A stretch of DNA of 64,000 nucleotides, taken from Camellia lanceoleosa (taxonomy: Eukaryota > Streptophyta > Magnoliopsida > Ericales > Theaceae). Shown here piece after piece: positions 1 to 12,308 of this stretch. The notes beneath the pieces are model-generated. The model searched no databases. It was not told the origin of the DNA and saw nothing but the letters and a program-made list of their open reading frames with translations. The stretch is from the NCBI GenBank assembly GCA_025200525.1, contig CM045763.1, positions 151,100,246 through 151,164,245 of the forward strand, read 5' to 3'. Position 1 is the stretch's first letter. The number at the start of each line of letters is the position of its first letter. Position numbers and translations under genes: made by a program.

Positions 1-1626
1 ACTTTTCGAGCTTCTAGTACTTTCGCAAACATTGGGGGTTGGCTCAAGCGACCAAAAATTTGGCTCGAACATAAAATGAGAGCATCCAATACTTTTGCAA
101 ACCAAGGGGTTTGCTCGAGTGACCAATGTTGTGCTTGAGCGAAGTACCCTATTTCAGGAAACTTTGAAAATATGTAATACGTTCTGATTTCCATTCTTTT
201 TCATTTCTAAGCATTCTTAGGCATACATTGAGCATCCTAAACAAACTAAAGAGGTAGAAAGAAGCCTACGAAAGATAAATGAAGTAAAGAACAAATTGAA
301 TTATATTGTGACTCGATTTTTGTATGTGCTATGAATTGTGTAGGGTCAATCGCCAGAACGAATCAACCATTTGAACACTATGAGTAATGTCTTAGTAAAG
401 ATATTTTCATGTACGCTATTTTCTAAATACTACTTATATGGTAAGTTTTTCGAGCTCATGAATTTGTATTATGAATGAGTATTCTACCTATTTGATTCAT
501 AAAGACTTGAAACGTGATTGATAAGCATAAAATTATAAGATTGGACCAAAGGTCGGTTTGTATGAATACACTATAGGCCCAAGGCCGTTTGGTATGTTTG
601 ACGAGAATGTGTAATGGGCCCAAGGCCGTTTGGTATATTTGACAAGGACACAGAATGCGCTGAAGGCCGTTTGGAATATTTGACAAGATTGACCTAAGGT
701 CATCTTACACATGAATTGTACCGAAGGTCATTTTATATGATTATTAAATGGACCAAAGGTCATTTTGAATAAAGAATTGATTGGACCAAAGGTCGTTTTG
801 AATATGAATATGAATGCGAGCATGATCATGATCCTAAACGCACGTGTGAATATGAAATTGGAAATAATGGACCTAAATACGATGTGAAGGACCAAATGGT
901 CATTTAATGTGAACACGATCTCGACTTGAATATGTGCATAAACAAGATTATGGAAATGTTGGACCCGAGGTCATTTATTACATACGATATGATCTGTTAT
1001 GAAACATGTTGGACCGAAGATCGTTTCGATTATAAATGATTGTACCTGAGGTCGTTTCGTTATGATTTGCTTGAGTCTGTTATGAATAAGAATTGTGCTT
1101 CATATGTATTAAGTACAAGTATGACTTGTTATATGTGAATCTCATTCATTAACACCTTCACTCTGGTATTATTCACTAAGTGTTAACTTACTCTTTATCT
1201 ATATGTATATAGGTGAGCAGCGGGATGTCCAGCCCTAATCCCAGTGAGTTTATAAGAGAGCCAAGTTTATGGAGTCAACCAAGGTCGCCTCACGCAAGAG
1301 GCTTTACTTTTGATTTGTTTTTCTCTTGTTCCTTTGTGGTCATGTTTGACCAAGTTTGTATATAACCTTCGTTTTTGTTAAAGTGATTTTTGAATGATCC
1401 TGGACATATGTATATATATATCTGAAATGGTTGTCTAGTGTGAGTTATTATCTACATAAGAAAAGTTTTTGTTATGCCATGTATGCACAACTCATTGGAA
1501 GTTCTGCTTTCGTATCTGGCCCTATATTATTAATTTATAATGAATTTCTATCTGAGGCCATAGGTAATCTTCGAATTACTGGCCGATTAAGATCCTAATC
1601 CATAGGGTCGAGTTCGGGTCATGACA
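1..1626 (+). mobile_element. Ty3/gypsy-family LTR, 3' part, entering from the left edge
   Basis: This LTR runs off the left edge of the window and ends at the motif GGGTCATGACA. It is the inverted counterpart of the LTR at 9876-12308. Shared blocks, in order, are CTCGAGCG-like motifs (1-150), a GAGTAATGTCTT stretch (about 381), an array of GGCCCAAGG/GGACCAAAGG motifs (540-1070), a TATATAGGTGAGCA segment (about 1205) and the terminal GGGTCATGACA. No coding sequence is seen. The 5' end lies outside the window, so it cannot be told whether this is a solo LTR or part of an element. Confidence 0.7.
540..1070 (+). repeat. Array of short GGCCCAAGGCCGTTT / GGACCAAAGGTC motifs in an LTR
   Basis: About twelve diverged copies of a 15-20 bp motif containing GGNCCNAAGGNCGTTT are spaced 30-60 bp apart. 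The motif is partly palindromic (GGCC..GGCC, GACC..GGTC). The inverted copy of the array is at 10420-10760. It is part of the LTR and not an independent locus. Confidence 0.75.
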
Positions 1627-2174
1627 GAACGACTTCAACTTTGAGAGAGAACTTGGAGAATTGTAGAGAATTTAAGGAATTTAGCTAACTCAAATCTTTA
1701 ACCATAATTCATGAAGATAATCCATGTAGAAAATTGAACTCGCCAAGTTTGTAGGATCATTTGCATGGAATTGTTAAGAAAATGAAGGAATCAACTAATT
1801 CATAGGAAAATTGAGTTAATTGTGTACATGCATGCATAATTCTCCATCTTTGAGCATGATTTTCTCCAAATTCATACATGCATAGGACTTACACTTGTTG
1901 TTCCTTGGGGTTTTTCATAATTTTATACCTCACATCTCATATGAACATGATTTGAAAAGAAAGAGTTGAATTCAACACATGCATAGTAAGAACTTTGAAT
2001 TTGGAGATTTGTTTTGAAAACTTAAAAGAGAAATTGAGATCATGGTTGCTAAATTTTCATGAATCATTGTTTTATAAAGTGTTTCTTTATATTCTCTTGA
2101 GCCATGCAAACTTGGGAGTTGAAACTCATGTTTTTGAATTTGGAACTTTGTTATGGAAATTCCAAAATTCTACT

Positions 2175-4363
2175 TGTAACGCCCTCAAAATTAAACCCAT
2201 AAATCATACATTCTTGACATGCTCAGACATAAGAGAATAAAGCATAATTACATATCATCAGAGTATTCATTACAAAATGTATTACATGTTGACAACAAAA
2301 GTAAATGCCCTACGGGCTTACAACTTTCCAACTCAACACTCGGTTATAAAAAGAGAGTACTAACTCTACACAAAATAAGTCCTTGGCTTGATGTACATGT
2401 AATACAACAAAAACAACAAAAGAGTCCAACAGCCTCAAGCCTTCCAAGCTACGTCCTTGGAAGTGGCATAATGCCTGTACTTGAAAATGATGTCCCATAT
2501 AGGGTGAGCCAACGCCCAGTAGAGATATACAAAATATAATATGGGCAGTAACTAACACATTAGCATTTGATAAATGTTTAACTCACATAAATCAATTCAT
2601 AACCCATTTCAATTACATGACAAATGTGTCCATGTTTCATTCCATTTTCTATTTCTTAACCAATTTCTCAATTCATAACTATGGCTCAGAACCTGGCCAA
2701 ATATTTTAAATGAGATTACATCTCATATCAACATTACTTCCATTTCAATTGAGATAACAACTCAAATTAAACACTTCATACTTCACAATAGATACACATA
2801 ATTGCTGTATCAATCTCAAATAAAACACCTCCGTACTTCATATATGATACACAGATTTACTGTATCAATACTTCAATAGATACACATAATTGCTGTATCG
2901 ATGGAGTCCATCCCCTATCTCCTCCCAAACAATATCCGGTTTAGGAGTCCATCTCCTATCTTCCCCTAAACCGTAGAGTACATCCCCTATCTCCTCCCAC
3001 ACAATACAATGTATATAAACACATATCATATACATAATCAATCAATACATAAATTTGATGTATTTTCCCAACCGCTATATTCGATGACATATTCAATTGA
3101 TTAGTTTTAGTTTGCCTAATCATCATGCATTGTCTACAACAATCAAGACTATCTTCCGCCGATAGCCCAAAGCAGTTATTTCTAAATAGATAATAAATAC
3201 CTCAACATATATATAATTTCAACATTTTCAAAGTGAGTGATTAATAAATCCAACTCCACCATTTTATCTCATAATGAGCCAATTTCATTATTTCCAACTC
3301 AATTTCACATTTCCATAACAATTGTCATTAATTACACTAATGACCCAAATATACCCAACATGGCATTTTTTCCCTTTTTCTCAATATTGACCCAAAGGTC
3401 CAAATATTACCAACAACATCAATAACCTCCTTTTTAGACCCAAAACACATATGTTTGAATCAAAAGAGCAAAAACCCCTCTTTCCAATATAACACATTAC
3501 AAACCATAACTTTCCAAATCAAACCATTTATACAAAAAGCTCAACATTTAGGTTAAAGCTCATAAAAATGAGTAGGAATCCCTACCTCAAGAGATGAGAT
3601 CCAATGGAGAAGATGAAGAATTTCGAGATGCTCCAAATCCCAAGATTTCCGGATCAAAATGTAGCCCACACCAAGATCAACACTTTTTGTAAAGGCTCGA
3701 GGGTAGGAGATCACTCTAACTAGATCAAATCCTAGAGAGAATGTGAGGTTTTAGAAAGAGGAGCTCTTCAATGGAGGTTTTGAAAAAGTAAGAGAGAGAA
3801 AGGAAATCAAAAAGTGATTCAAAAAGTCAAAACTCGGATTGATATAAAAGTCGCCCCGCTCGAGTGTGGAAACCCCCGCTCGAGCGTCAGACACAGACTC
3901 ACGCTCGAGCGTAAAAAGCACCGCTCGAGCATCGATTGCACACCTGCAGAAGTTTTGCAGACATGGTTCCCGCTCGAGCGTCAAACTCCCCGCTCGAGCG
4001 AAGGAACAAAATCAAAGGGTCATGCTCAAGCGTCAAAACTCTCGCTCGAGCATACGAAGACCTGCAGAGAAAAATACTAAGAGATGAAAATTCACGCTCA
4101 AGTGTCAAAATGCCCACTCGAGCGGAGAAGCAACAACAAAGGGCCTGCTCAAGCGTCAAAAGCCCTGCTCGAGCGTGAAGGCCAAATTCTGGGCATCAAC
4201 TTTTGGTTCCTAAGCATAACCAACCTATTTCAAACCTGCCCAATATAACCCAAGACTCAAATACAAAGAGTAAGGGAAGGAAATAAGAATGAGACAACAA
4301 CACAACCACGGAACCAAGTCCGGAATATAATATACAAAGGAAAGGAAAACCGGGATCGCTATA
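2175..4363 (-). mobile_element. Solo LTR, 2189 bp, with CTACT target duplication
   Basis: The element starts TGTAACGCCC and ends GGGATCGCTATA. It is flanked by the 5-bp duplication CTACT at 2170-2174 and 4364-4368, inside another LTR. On the + strand its layout matches the solo LTRs at 31572 and 40389 (GTGAGC...CCAGT block near the left, short-motif arrays in the middle and right), so its sense strand is minus. It has two arrays: repeats of AGTCCATCCCCTATCTCC at 2905-3000, and palindromic GCTCGAGCG at 3855-4180. There is no internal domain and no protein. Predicted reading frames in the palindromic array are artefacts. Confidence 0.8.
3855..4180. repeat. Array of palindromic GCTCGAGCG motifs
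   Basis: About a dozen CGCTCGAGCG or CGCTCAAGCG motifs are spaced 20-40 bp apart. Related arrays in other LTRs lie at 1-150, 4369-4600 and 11075-11290. The core CTCGAG is a palindrome. The repeated motifs open several overlapping frames on both strands, none of which looks like a gene. Confidence 0.8.
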
Positions 4364-5006
4364 CTACTTCACCGCTCGAGCGAACTATTTCTCGCTCAAT
4401 CACACTTTGCATACATCCAGTATTTTTGTAGAAACGTTGCACTTGGCTCGAGCAACCGAATAATCGCTCGAGCGAACTCACTTTTTTATTCCACATGGCT
4501 TGAGCAAACATCGAGCACACATTTTAACCATTCAGTACTTTTGCAAACAGACTACACCACTCGAGCAACCAAAGGTGCACTGGAGCGAACTGTCTTGTTT
4601 TCAGTAGTTTTGAAATACATCCCCATATGCATGCCTTCATCCTTGGGCTTTGTTTAGACATTTTTTAGCATTGTTTAGACATCCTTAATAAGGAATGAAC
4701 TAAAAACTCATTAAAAAGGAAATTGAATTATAGAATGTTTGATTGAGATTGTGTTTCAAAATGTTTATTGTGTAGGTGGACATCCGAGGCCTAATATCGA
4801 TTTAACCCACCGTGAGTAATGTCTTTATAAAGCTATGTTCGAAATATATTTTGAAATTGTTCTAGAATGGTATTTTGAGTTTTACTTTGTTAGTTATGAA
4901 TGAATGTCTCTTTTGAATTGTATCTGTGGCATCCATTAGTGAGGCCCTCACCTGGGGAAAACAATACCATGGCCCATTGATTAATAGGCCCTTGCCTGGA
5001 GGAAAC

Positions 5007-5330
5007 TGTGATGACCCCAAACATGCATATTATTTTATATGTTATTTTATTGGGCATAATTTAGATGATTATGCGCTTAGATGACACTTATCTGTGTTGT
5101 TTGTGAAATATCTATTTGATTGTCAACTTAGAAATCAAAATTGAAAGCCCAAACAGAATCCGAAACTGAAATTGATTTGTTTGATAAGTTAGTTGGAATA
5201 TTTAGAATCATATGGTAAGTTTAATTAAAATTTGATTCGGATCAAAATAATTAGAATAAATTAATTAGAATTGATTAGACTTAAGCTCCATTAATTTGCC
5301 TAATCCCATTTGATTAGTTAAGCCTAATCC
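5007..5330 (+). mobile_element. 5' end fragment of a third gypsy-family LTR
   Basis: It begins TGTGATGACCCC, matching the sense-strand start of the LTR whose + strand end is at 12308 (TGTGATAACCC). Similarity continues through blocks such as AAACTGAAATTGAT and AAAATTTGATTCGGA, and fades near 5330 at a (TA)n tract. It abuts the truncated LTR on its left. Confidence 0.6.
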
Positions 5331-6454
5331 ACCTATATATATATAATAAAGTAGGACGACTTTTGAAAATATGTCAAAATATATCAGAGATACATTTCAT
5401 TTGAATGGCTGAGATGATTTCTAATCAATATCTAACGGTTGAGATCAATTTTTTTCCCACCCAAACATTTCTCTCCCTCATCCTTCCACCTACCCACGTC
5501 TCGTTCCCATTCTTTATCTCTCTCTCCCTCATTGTTCTCACGTCTCCTCTCTCTCTCTCTCTCTCTCTCCATTTCTGTTCTTCTTCTTGAACAGAACCAC
5601 CAAAACCACCTACCTCCCCATTCCCTCTTTATCTCTCACTCCCTCTGTCGACCACTGCCATCACGGCCACCGCCATCGTCACTACCAACCACCTCTATTC
5701 CTGTCTTTTTCCCTCTCTCTCACCCTTGGTTGTTCCTTTCGCAAGGTAATTCCGGTTCTCATCCCTCTCTCTGTTGTATTTTGTTTTATTGAAATGTTGT
5801 TGTTGCTGGGTTCTGCATTTGGCTCTATTGTTTATCGTCGTTGTCTTTGTTGAAGTCAATTCGCCACTGCTCATCATCACCACTCACAAGGTTCCCTCTC
5901 TCCCACCCTCGATTGTTCCCTTCGTAAGGTAATTTCGATCATCCTCCCTCTCTATGTTGTATTTTTCTCTCCTCTGTTATTGAAATGTTTTTGTTGCTGC
6001 CTTAGGGTGGTCGATTTCTGCTATCGTCGCTGCTTATCATCATCACTCGCAAGATTCAATTTCTCTTCTCTGTTATTGAAATGTTTTTTGTGTTTCAAAT
6101 CCTTGACATTTTTTTTTTTCAACAGGAAATTTCGGTTCAGTTTGGTATGTTGTGTTTTGGTATGTTGATTCAAACATGTTATTTTAGGGTTTTGTTGACT
6201 GGAAACTCCACAGCTTCTGTGAAGAATAGAATAACAATTGTGGTTCATGGTTTTCAGCATTGTTTAGTGGTTGCCTAATTAGAACTATGGCAGGAATTGC
6301 AAAGAAATTGTGAGGCATTGTAGTTTCTTCCTTAACCTTTTGGTATGATGATGTTTTTGATTAAATAGAATGATCATTTTTTTTTGACAGATCCTTTCTG
6401 AAGAGTAGAATAACATTTGTGGTTCATGGTTTTTCAGCATTGTTTGGCAGTTGC
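5331..6454. other. Unassigned segment with internal duplications, possible transposon remnant
   Basis: No gene is recognised. After a TATATATATAATAAAG start the region is rich in CT and in CCACCGCCATC-type text resembling a captured 5' UTR. The sequence around 5700-5800 recurs at 5885-5995, and part of it again at 6045-6085 (TTATTGAAATGTTTTTGTTG). Exon-like AAGGTAATT donors recur with it. It might be a Helitron or another gene-capturing element, but no clean ends were found. Confidence 0.35.
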
Positions 6455-6525
6455 CTAATTAGAACTATGGCAGAAATTGCAAAGAAATTGCAATTCGATT
6501 AAAGGCATCACAGTTTCTTCATTAT
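6205..6525. repeat. Tandem duplication with a period of about 180-190 bp
   Basis: The segment containing GTGGTTCATGGTTTTCAGC and CCTAATTAGAACTATGGCAG occurs at about 6238-6308 and again at 6419-6490. Similarity continues into AGTTTCTTC (6328 and 6520). The second copy runs into the decayed gypsy polymerase, so the duplication spans the truncation point of that element. Confidence 0.7.
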
Positions 6526-8787
6526 CAATGCTGAATTCTAATTTCGAATTTGCTTCAAACTCATCAATTATTTTCTTGAGGAATTCATCCTCTCTTTGCC
6601 TTTGCTTGACTTCATTAACTATCGATGGCTCAACTGAAATGGCAGCTATCAACCCTTCTTGTTCATGTAACACGATTTCAATCTCAGTTTTCTCCAAATC
6701 TTGCAAGATTTCTCTCTATTCAGTGAGTAGACAAGTTAAGTTACCCGTTGAATTTCAGCTTAATGCATCAGCAATTGTATTGGCTTTTCCCAGGTGATAT
6801 TGAATTTGAAGGTCATAATCTTTTATCAACTCAAGTCATCTTCTCTGTCGCATATTCAGCTCTTTTTGAGTAAAGAAATACTTTAGGCTTTTGTGATCTG
6901 TATAGACTTCACATTTTTCCCCATACAGGTAATGCCGCCAAATTTTCAAGGCAAACACAACTGCGACCAACTCCAAATCATGTGTTGGGTAGTTCTTTTC
7001 ATGTAGTCTCAACTGTCGGGAGGCACAAGCAATCACCCTTTCGTTTTGCATTAATACACAACCCAAACCTTTATAAGAAGCATCACTATATATCACAAAG
7101 TTTTCCATACTTGCAGGCAATGTCAAAACTGGAGCAGTAGCTAGCCTTGTCTTCAATTCCTAAAAAGCAAACTCCCTTTGATCAGTCCATTCAAACGGTT
7201 ATCCTTTGCGTATGAGTTGAGTAAATGGCACGAATATTTTCAAAAAATCTTTCACAAACCGTTTGTAGTACCCAGCCAAACGTATGAAACTGTGGACTTC
7301 TGTTACGTTTGTTGGCGTAGGCCAGTTCACAATTGCCACTATCTTCTACGGGTCTACTAAAATCCCTTCCTTGTTGATAACATGCCCTAGGAAAACAACT
7401 TCATCCAGCCAAAATTCACACTTCTTTAGTTTAGCAAATAATTTCTTTTCTCTAAGTGTTTGCAAGAAAGTTCTCAAATGGTGTTCATGTTCAAGTCTAC
7501 TTTTTGAATATATCAAAATATCATCAATAAAAACCACAACGAAATTATCAAGGTAAGTCTTGAAAATTCAGTTCATCAAATCCATAAATGCTGTAGGGGC
7601 ATTAGTCACTCCAAATGGCTGACCATACCGTGTCCAGAATGCAATTTTCTCAACATCTTATGCTTTACCTTCAACTGATGGTACCCGGATCTCAAATCAA
7701 TTTTTTAAAATACTTGTGATCCCTGCAACTGATCAAACAAGTCATCAATACGAGGTAAAAGGTATTTATTCTTTATCGTTACCTTGTTTAGTTCACGGTA
7801 GTCAATACATAAGCACAAGGTTCCATCTTTCTTTTTCATAAATAATACCGGTGCACCTCATGGTGAAGTACTTGGTCGGATAAACCCTTTGCCAAGTAAG
7901 TCTTGCAATTGTTCTTTCAGTTCTTTCATTTCAGCAGTAGACATTCTGTAGGGGGTTTTTGAGGTAGACGGAGTGCCTAGCATAACATCAATAGTAAACT
8001 CTATCTCCCTATCAACCAATTCACCTGGTAATTCATCAGGGAATACATCTGAAAACTCTCTAACAATAGGGATACTATTCAATTCAACATTCATAGATTG
8101 TTCAGACAATACACTACACAAGTAACCTTGGCACCCTTTCCTGATCAATTTACATGCTTTCAATGCAGATATCAAATAATGTGGAGGTACTACCCCATTG
8201 CCCACAAACACAATTTCTTCCTGCCCTGGTGGTCTAAATACAACTTGTTTCGCTACACAATCGATGATGGCATAATATTTTGATAACCAGTACATACCCA
8301 GAATTACATCAAAATGTCTAAAGTCCAAAGGTAACAAATCTACATATAAGGTAGCACTCCCAATTCGCATATCATAAAATCGACACACAGATGTACACAA
8401 CATAGATTCCTCGGATGGAGCAAATACACATAACAAATATGGCAATGATTCTAGAGGTCTACTCAATCTAGATGCAAATGCATAAGTTACAAAGGAGTGG
8501 GTTGGTCTGGAGTTAATTAACACAAGAGCATCCTGATTACATATAGCGATAATACCTAAGACGACGACTTCTGCGTTTCGTGTATCGCCCGGAACGAATG
8601 CAAAGACTCTCTCCTGTCTCACGGTGTCTCTAGTAGTAGTAGTAGGCCCCGTAGTGTTTCCCGATTTTGGGATCGATCCAGTTGAGTTAGTAGCTAACTT
8701 CCCACTATTTTGATTACAATCCTTGGCCATATGTCTTGTTTTACCACATTTAAGGAAGCCCCTGAAACACGATAACAAACCCCGCAA
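6455..8787 (-). pseudogene. Decayed gypsy pol: zinc knuckle, protease, RT, RNase H
   Basis: Pieces read right to left. A CCHC-like knuckle (CGKTRHMAKDC) is near 8710-8760. A retropepsin domain follows, where the usual DSG is replaced by INSRPTHSF (about 8510), so the catalytic Asp is lost. RT begins with a KTPYRM block and GFIRPS near 7880. The RT active site FIDDILIYS is near 7510. RNase H with [12 protein letters not shown] and TDHKSLKY spans 6836-7156. A linker rich in Glu ends at 6455. Frames shift several times between 7150 and 7860. The normal next domain, integrase with HHCC and DDE, is absent. It can make no functional polyprotein. Confidence 0.85.
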
Positions 8788-9628
8788 TGTCTTTTACCAA
8801 ATTGGCTGCACATTGGAGACATATCCCTGGAAGAATTTGAAGTGCTCGAGGAGCTCGTATTCTGTTTCTTTGCAAGTCTTTTCTTTGAAAAGAAGCCTTA
8901 CCTTTTACTTTTCTAATCAGTTGATGGTTTACTCTGCCTGGCTATGTTAGCTTTTGATATTATAGCTCGATCCAGTACATCAACGTAGGTTTCGAGCTTT
9001 AGTACATTTACTTTCTCCAAAATATCATCTCGAAGGCCATCTTCAAATTTTCTCGCTTTCTTATAGTCGGTATTGACCATGTGTGGTGAAAATCTAGCCA
9101 ACTCAGTAAACTTAGCCTCATACTCGGCTACGGTCATGCTGTTTTGCTTAAGTTCCATGAACTTCGACACTTTTCTATTACGGACACATTGTAGGAAGTA
9201 TTTGTCGTATAAAATTTCCAAAAATCGTGCTCAACCAATATCTTTATGATTCTTATGCATCAACATCCACCACATTCTCGCTTCATCTTCCAGTGTAAAG
9301 GTGGCTAGCAATACTTTCTGTGTTTCTAGACATGGAAACACCTCAAACAATTTCTCTATTCCAAGGACCCATGCTTCAGCCTTCAATGGATCCAATCCTC
9401 CATGAAATTGTGGTGGTTTCATTTTCTTAAACTCTTGGTGAGGGTTATTGTTCGGTCATCATTTTGCAAGTCTTATACAAGCTGTACCAGAGGTGAAGGT
9501 GGACGGTGTAGCTATTGCCACTATTGTTGTTACCTTAACGTTTCTGTCATTTCCTATTTTAATCTTTCCATCATATCCATTCTGGCAGTGGAGGACTCCT
9601 CTAATTCATCATCTCTTGTTCTCACCAT
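8788..9628 (-). pseudogene. Decayed gypsy gag
   Basis: The probable start is the ATG at 9628-9626 (MVRTR...). The retrotransposon gag domain is visible in two pieces. One at 9231-9422 contains KPPQFHGGLDPLKAEAWV and ARMWW. The other at 8913-9221 contains FMELKQNSMTVAEYEAKF and LARFSPHMV. They are separated by frame changes. This fits the capsid domain of plant chromoviruses. No intact frame remains. Confidence 0.8.
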
Positions 9629-9859
9629 TATCTGATTAAACTTGCATTATTCTTTATACAAAAATGGACACAAGTATGCATATACAAAAGAGCATACATA
9701 TTCAAGTAAATCACAACGCAAGTAAATCACAATACATATAGTACATAGTCATTCATTTCAGAATATTTAATTCAAGTTCACACTTATCCCATGAATGCAT
9801 CCTAGATCTTTTCTAGACGCTTATTGCTCATTTGGACAAGTGAGTGAGTTATTAACTCG

Positions 9860-9872
9860 TGCTTTGATACCA
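9860..9872 (-). other. Primer-binding site (tRNA-Met type) of the gypsy element
   Basis: On the minus strand the sequence reads TGGTATCAAAGCA, close to the TGGTATCAGAGC consensus complementary to initiator tRNA-Met. It lies three bases past the inner end of the LTR, as expected for minus-strand DNA priming. One G-to-A change from consensus is seen. Confidence 0.75.
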
Positions 9873-9875
9873 CTC

Positions 9876-12308
9876 AGTCATGACCCGAACTCGCCCCTGT
9901 AGGTTAAGGTCAAAACCAGCTAGCAATCGTAAGACTACCTACGACCTCAGACAAAATCAACATATATAATAATAGTAAAGGGGACCAAAACGAAAGCAGA
10001 CTTAAACATTTTGCCCAATGAGTTGTGCTTGTATGGCATATCAAAACATCTCACATATATTCCATAATAACTCACATTACATGAAATGAAAATTAATATC
10101 TTGTACATCCGGGAACTTTCAGACATGCAATCAACCAAACAAAAGTTTATATACATAAATGATTCCATGTAATCCCCAAGATGGCAAAAGGGGTAAAACA
10201 AAAGAACAAAAACAAAGTCTCGCACTTGAGACGTTCAGGCTGACTTCACAAAAACTTGGATTTCTTTCACATCCTTCACTGAGGCTGGATTTGGACATCT
10301 CTTTGCTCACCTACATACATATAAATAAGAGTGAGCAAAAGCCCAGTGAATAATACCAAAGTAAAGAGGTTATATGAATGAAATTCTCTAATAGATAATA
10401 TCCTTGTCAAACATATTAAACGGCCTTAGGCCTATTCATACTCTAATCAAATATATCAAATGGCCTAATGCCCAAACACATCAAACAGCCTTAGGCCCAA
10501 TTCATTCATGTCAAACGGCCTTAGGCCCAATCGTCGTATTAAACGGCCTCTAGCCCAATCATATCAAAAAGCCACGGGCCCATTAATTTCATATTCAAAT
10601 TTATGTGCATTTCATATTCGCGATCATAATCATGTTTATATTCAAACGGCGTTAGGCCCAATGCATTTGTATTCAAATGGCCTTAGGCCCATTTATATCC
10701 TTATCAAATATATCAAACGGCCTCAGGCCCAAGTATGACAAATGGCCTTGGACCCAATTAAAATATATCAATCCAACAAATCCATGAAGTGTAGCAGTTG
10801 GAAAGTAACATACTTGAAAATATCTTTACAAAGATATTACTCACAGTGTTCCGTCGATGGGTTTGCCCTCGTGCTTGACCCTACACATTTCATAACACAT
10901 TGGGTCACAAACAATTCAATCCATTCTTAACTTATTTATTTCTCTTAGGCCTTTTTCTTATCCCTTTAGTTCATTTATAATGCTCAATACATGCCTAAGA
11001 GTGCTTAGAAATGAAAGAGAACGGAAAATGGAACATAAACAACTTTTCAAAATTTTCTAAAACAGGGCTCTCCACTCGAGCACAGCTTTAGTCGCTCAAG
11101 CGGTCTACAAACTTTGTAAAAGTACTAGTTATAGGAATTTTACACTCAGCGAGACTTCTGACGCTCAAGCCAGGAGCCTTGCAAAACACAGTTCGCTCAA
11201 GTGTAAGGTTTGCCGCTCAAGCCACTGTACAAATCCCTGCAAAACTTCTAGGAGCTGAATTTTCACGCTCGAGCGAGACTTCTGACGCTCGAGCGAACAG
11301 GTCAGATTCTGGAATCTCCAGAATTCTGTTTGAAGCTCAAAACTCATTTCCAAAGGATAAAATCATGCATGACTTACCCAAAACTTCAAAAACATGAATT
11401 TGACCATTAATACTTAAAGAATTACATGTTCTTACACATAAAACTTCATGAATTTGGCAAATCATCACTCTAATTTTCCATGCAAGCATGAATTCAAGCT
11501 TAACTCTTTTTTATCATCATCAAGACATAGATTTGAGCTCTATAACTTCAAAGGTCATGCAACCAAGTTCCATAATTCTATAATTCATGGATGCATGTCT
11601 AAAATAACCACCAATTCTACATGTTTAACATGCTTCAAAGCTCAAATGTACATAATCATGGTGAATGATTACATGCATGTATATACAAACTTCAATTTCA
11701 TTACATTCGACTCAAATCTTATTCTTAGCTTCATTTTATTTTTGAATTCACATAACCATGATCTTGAACTCAAAAATTATAGTTTGATTACCTACCAAAA
11801 CTATAGCCAAATCTTGAGCTAATCCACCTAGCTCTTTAATTCCTTGGCAAAATCTTCAATATTGAGCCCTTCCTCTCTCTAAATTCGACTCTTTCTCTCT
11901 CTCTCTCTAGAGTGTCTAATTCAGATTTTTGAACTCCAAAGAATGAGTATAAGTGTAATTAGGCTCTTGTATATGTTTGCCTAGCCAAACTTGATTAAGG
12001 CTAATTAACCGTGCTTAAGTTAATCAATTTAATCTAATTAACTTGGTCCGAATCAAATTTTAATTAAATTTCACCGTAGGTTCTAAAAATCATGCTATTC
12101 ATAATGACATAATCAATTTCAGTTTATGCCGCCTCTACGACCCTTCAATTTAATCTTATAGAGAAAAATTAGACAGATTTTCTTACAGTGAACAGACATG
12201 GATTCAAAAACATAATTAGTCACATAATTATCACCTAAAATCATATAAAGCACATAATCACAATCATAATTAAGGTTAATTAACATAACACAGAGTAGGG
12301 TTATCACA
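9876..12308 (-). mobile_element. 5' LTR of the gypsy element, 2433 bp
   Basis: The sense strand is minus. It starts TGTGATAACCC at 12308 and ends near GGGTCATGACT at 9876, next to the primer site. Features on the + strand, left to right: CACCTACATACATATAAATA (about 10309), an array of AAACGGCCTTAGGCCC motifs (10420-10760), CTCAAGCG/CTCGAGCG motifs (11075-11290) and a (CT)n tract (about 11875-11910). Frames inside it, including one of 124 codons at 11448-11822, resemble nothing known and are taken as chance. Confidence 0.75.
10420..10760 (-). repeat. Array of AAACGGCCTTAGGCCC motifs in the LTR
   Basis: About ten copies of a 16-20 bp motif with inverted GGCC/GGCC halves are separated by 20-40 bp. 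It is the inverted equivalent of the array at 540-1070. Confidence 0.75.

Larger units (their letters stand above)
1627..5006 (+). mobile_element. Second gypsy-family LTR, plus sense, truncated at both ends and split by a solo LTR
   Basis: Segments 1627-2174 and 4369-5006 are collinear with the inverted LTR at 9876-12308 once the insertion at 2175-4363 is removed. The text reads through from AAATTCTACT to CTACTTCACCGCTCGAG. It carries CTCGAGCG motifs at 4369-4600, a GAGTAATGTCTT block at about 4815 and GGCCC motifs at 4940-5000. It lacks its first 400 or so bases, where the LTR ending at 1626 abuts, and its last part, where another LTR begins at 5007. Confidence 0.6.
6455..12308 (-). mobile_element. 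3'-truncated Ty3/gypsy retrotransposon, chromovirus Tekay-like
   Basis: Order on the minus strand: 5' LTR (12308 to 9876), primer site (9872-9860), gag (from 9628), zinc knuckle, protease, reverse transcriptase, RNase H, then a spacer that stops near 6455. Integrase and the 3' LTR are missing. Gag and RT motifs look most like the Tekay/Del group of chromoviruses, from memory of the family. No frame is intact. It sits in opposite orientation to the LTR fragments at 1-5330, which shows repeated insertion of one family at this site. Confidence 0.8.

Noticed and set aside
3751..4178. Overlapping frames with SSV/ARA repeats
   Set aside because: All are read from the GCTCGAGCG motif array in an LTR, on both strands.
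5405..5853. Ser/Leu/Pro-rich frames as secreted peptides
   Set aside because: They come from a CT-rich low-complexity stretch, overlap in several frames and lack a coherent gene structure.
11448..11822. 124-codon open frame as a host gene
   Set aside because: It lies wholly in an LTR, has no recognisable domain, and the related LTRs do not conserve the frame.
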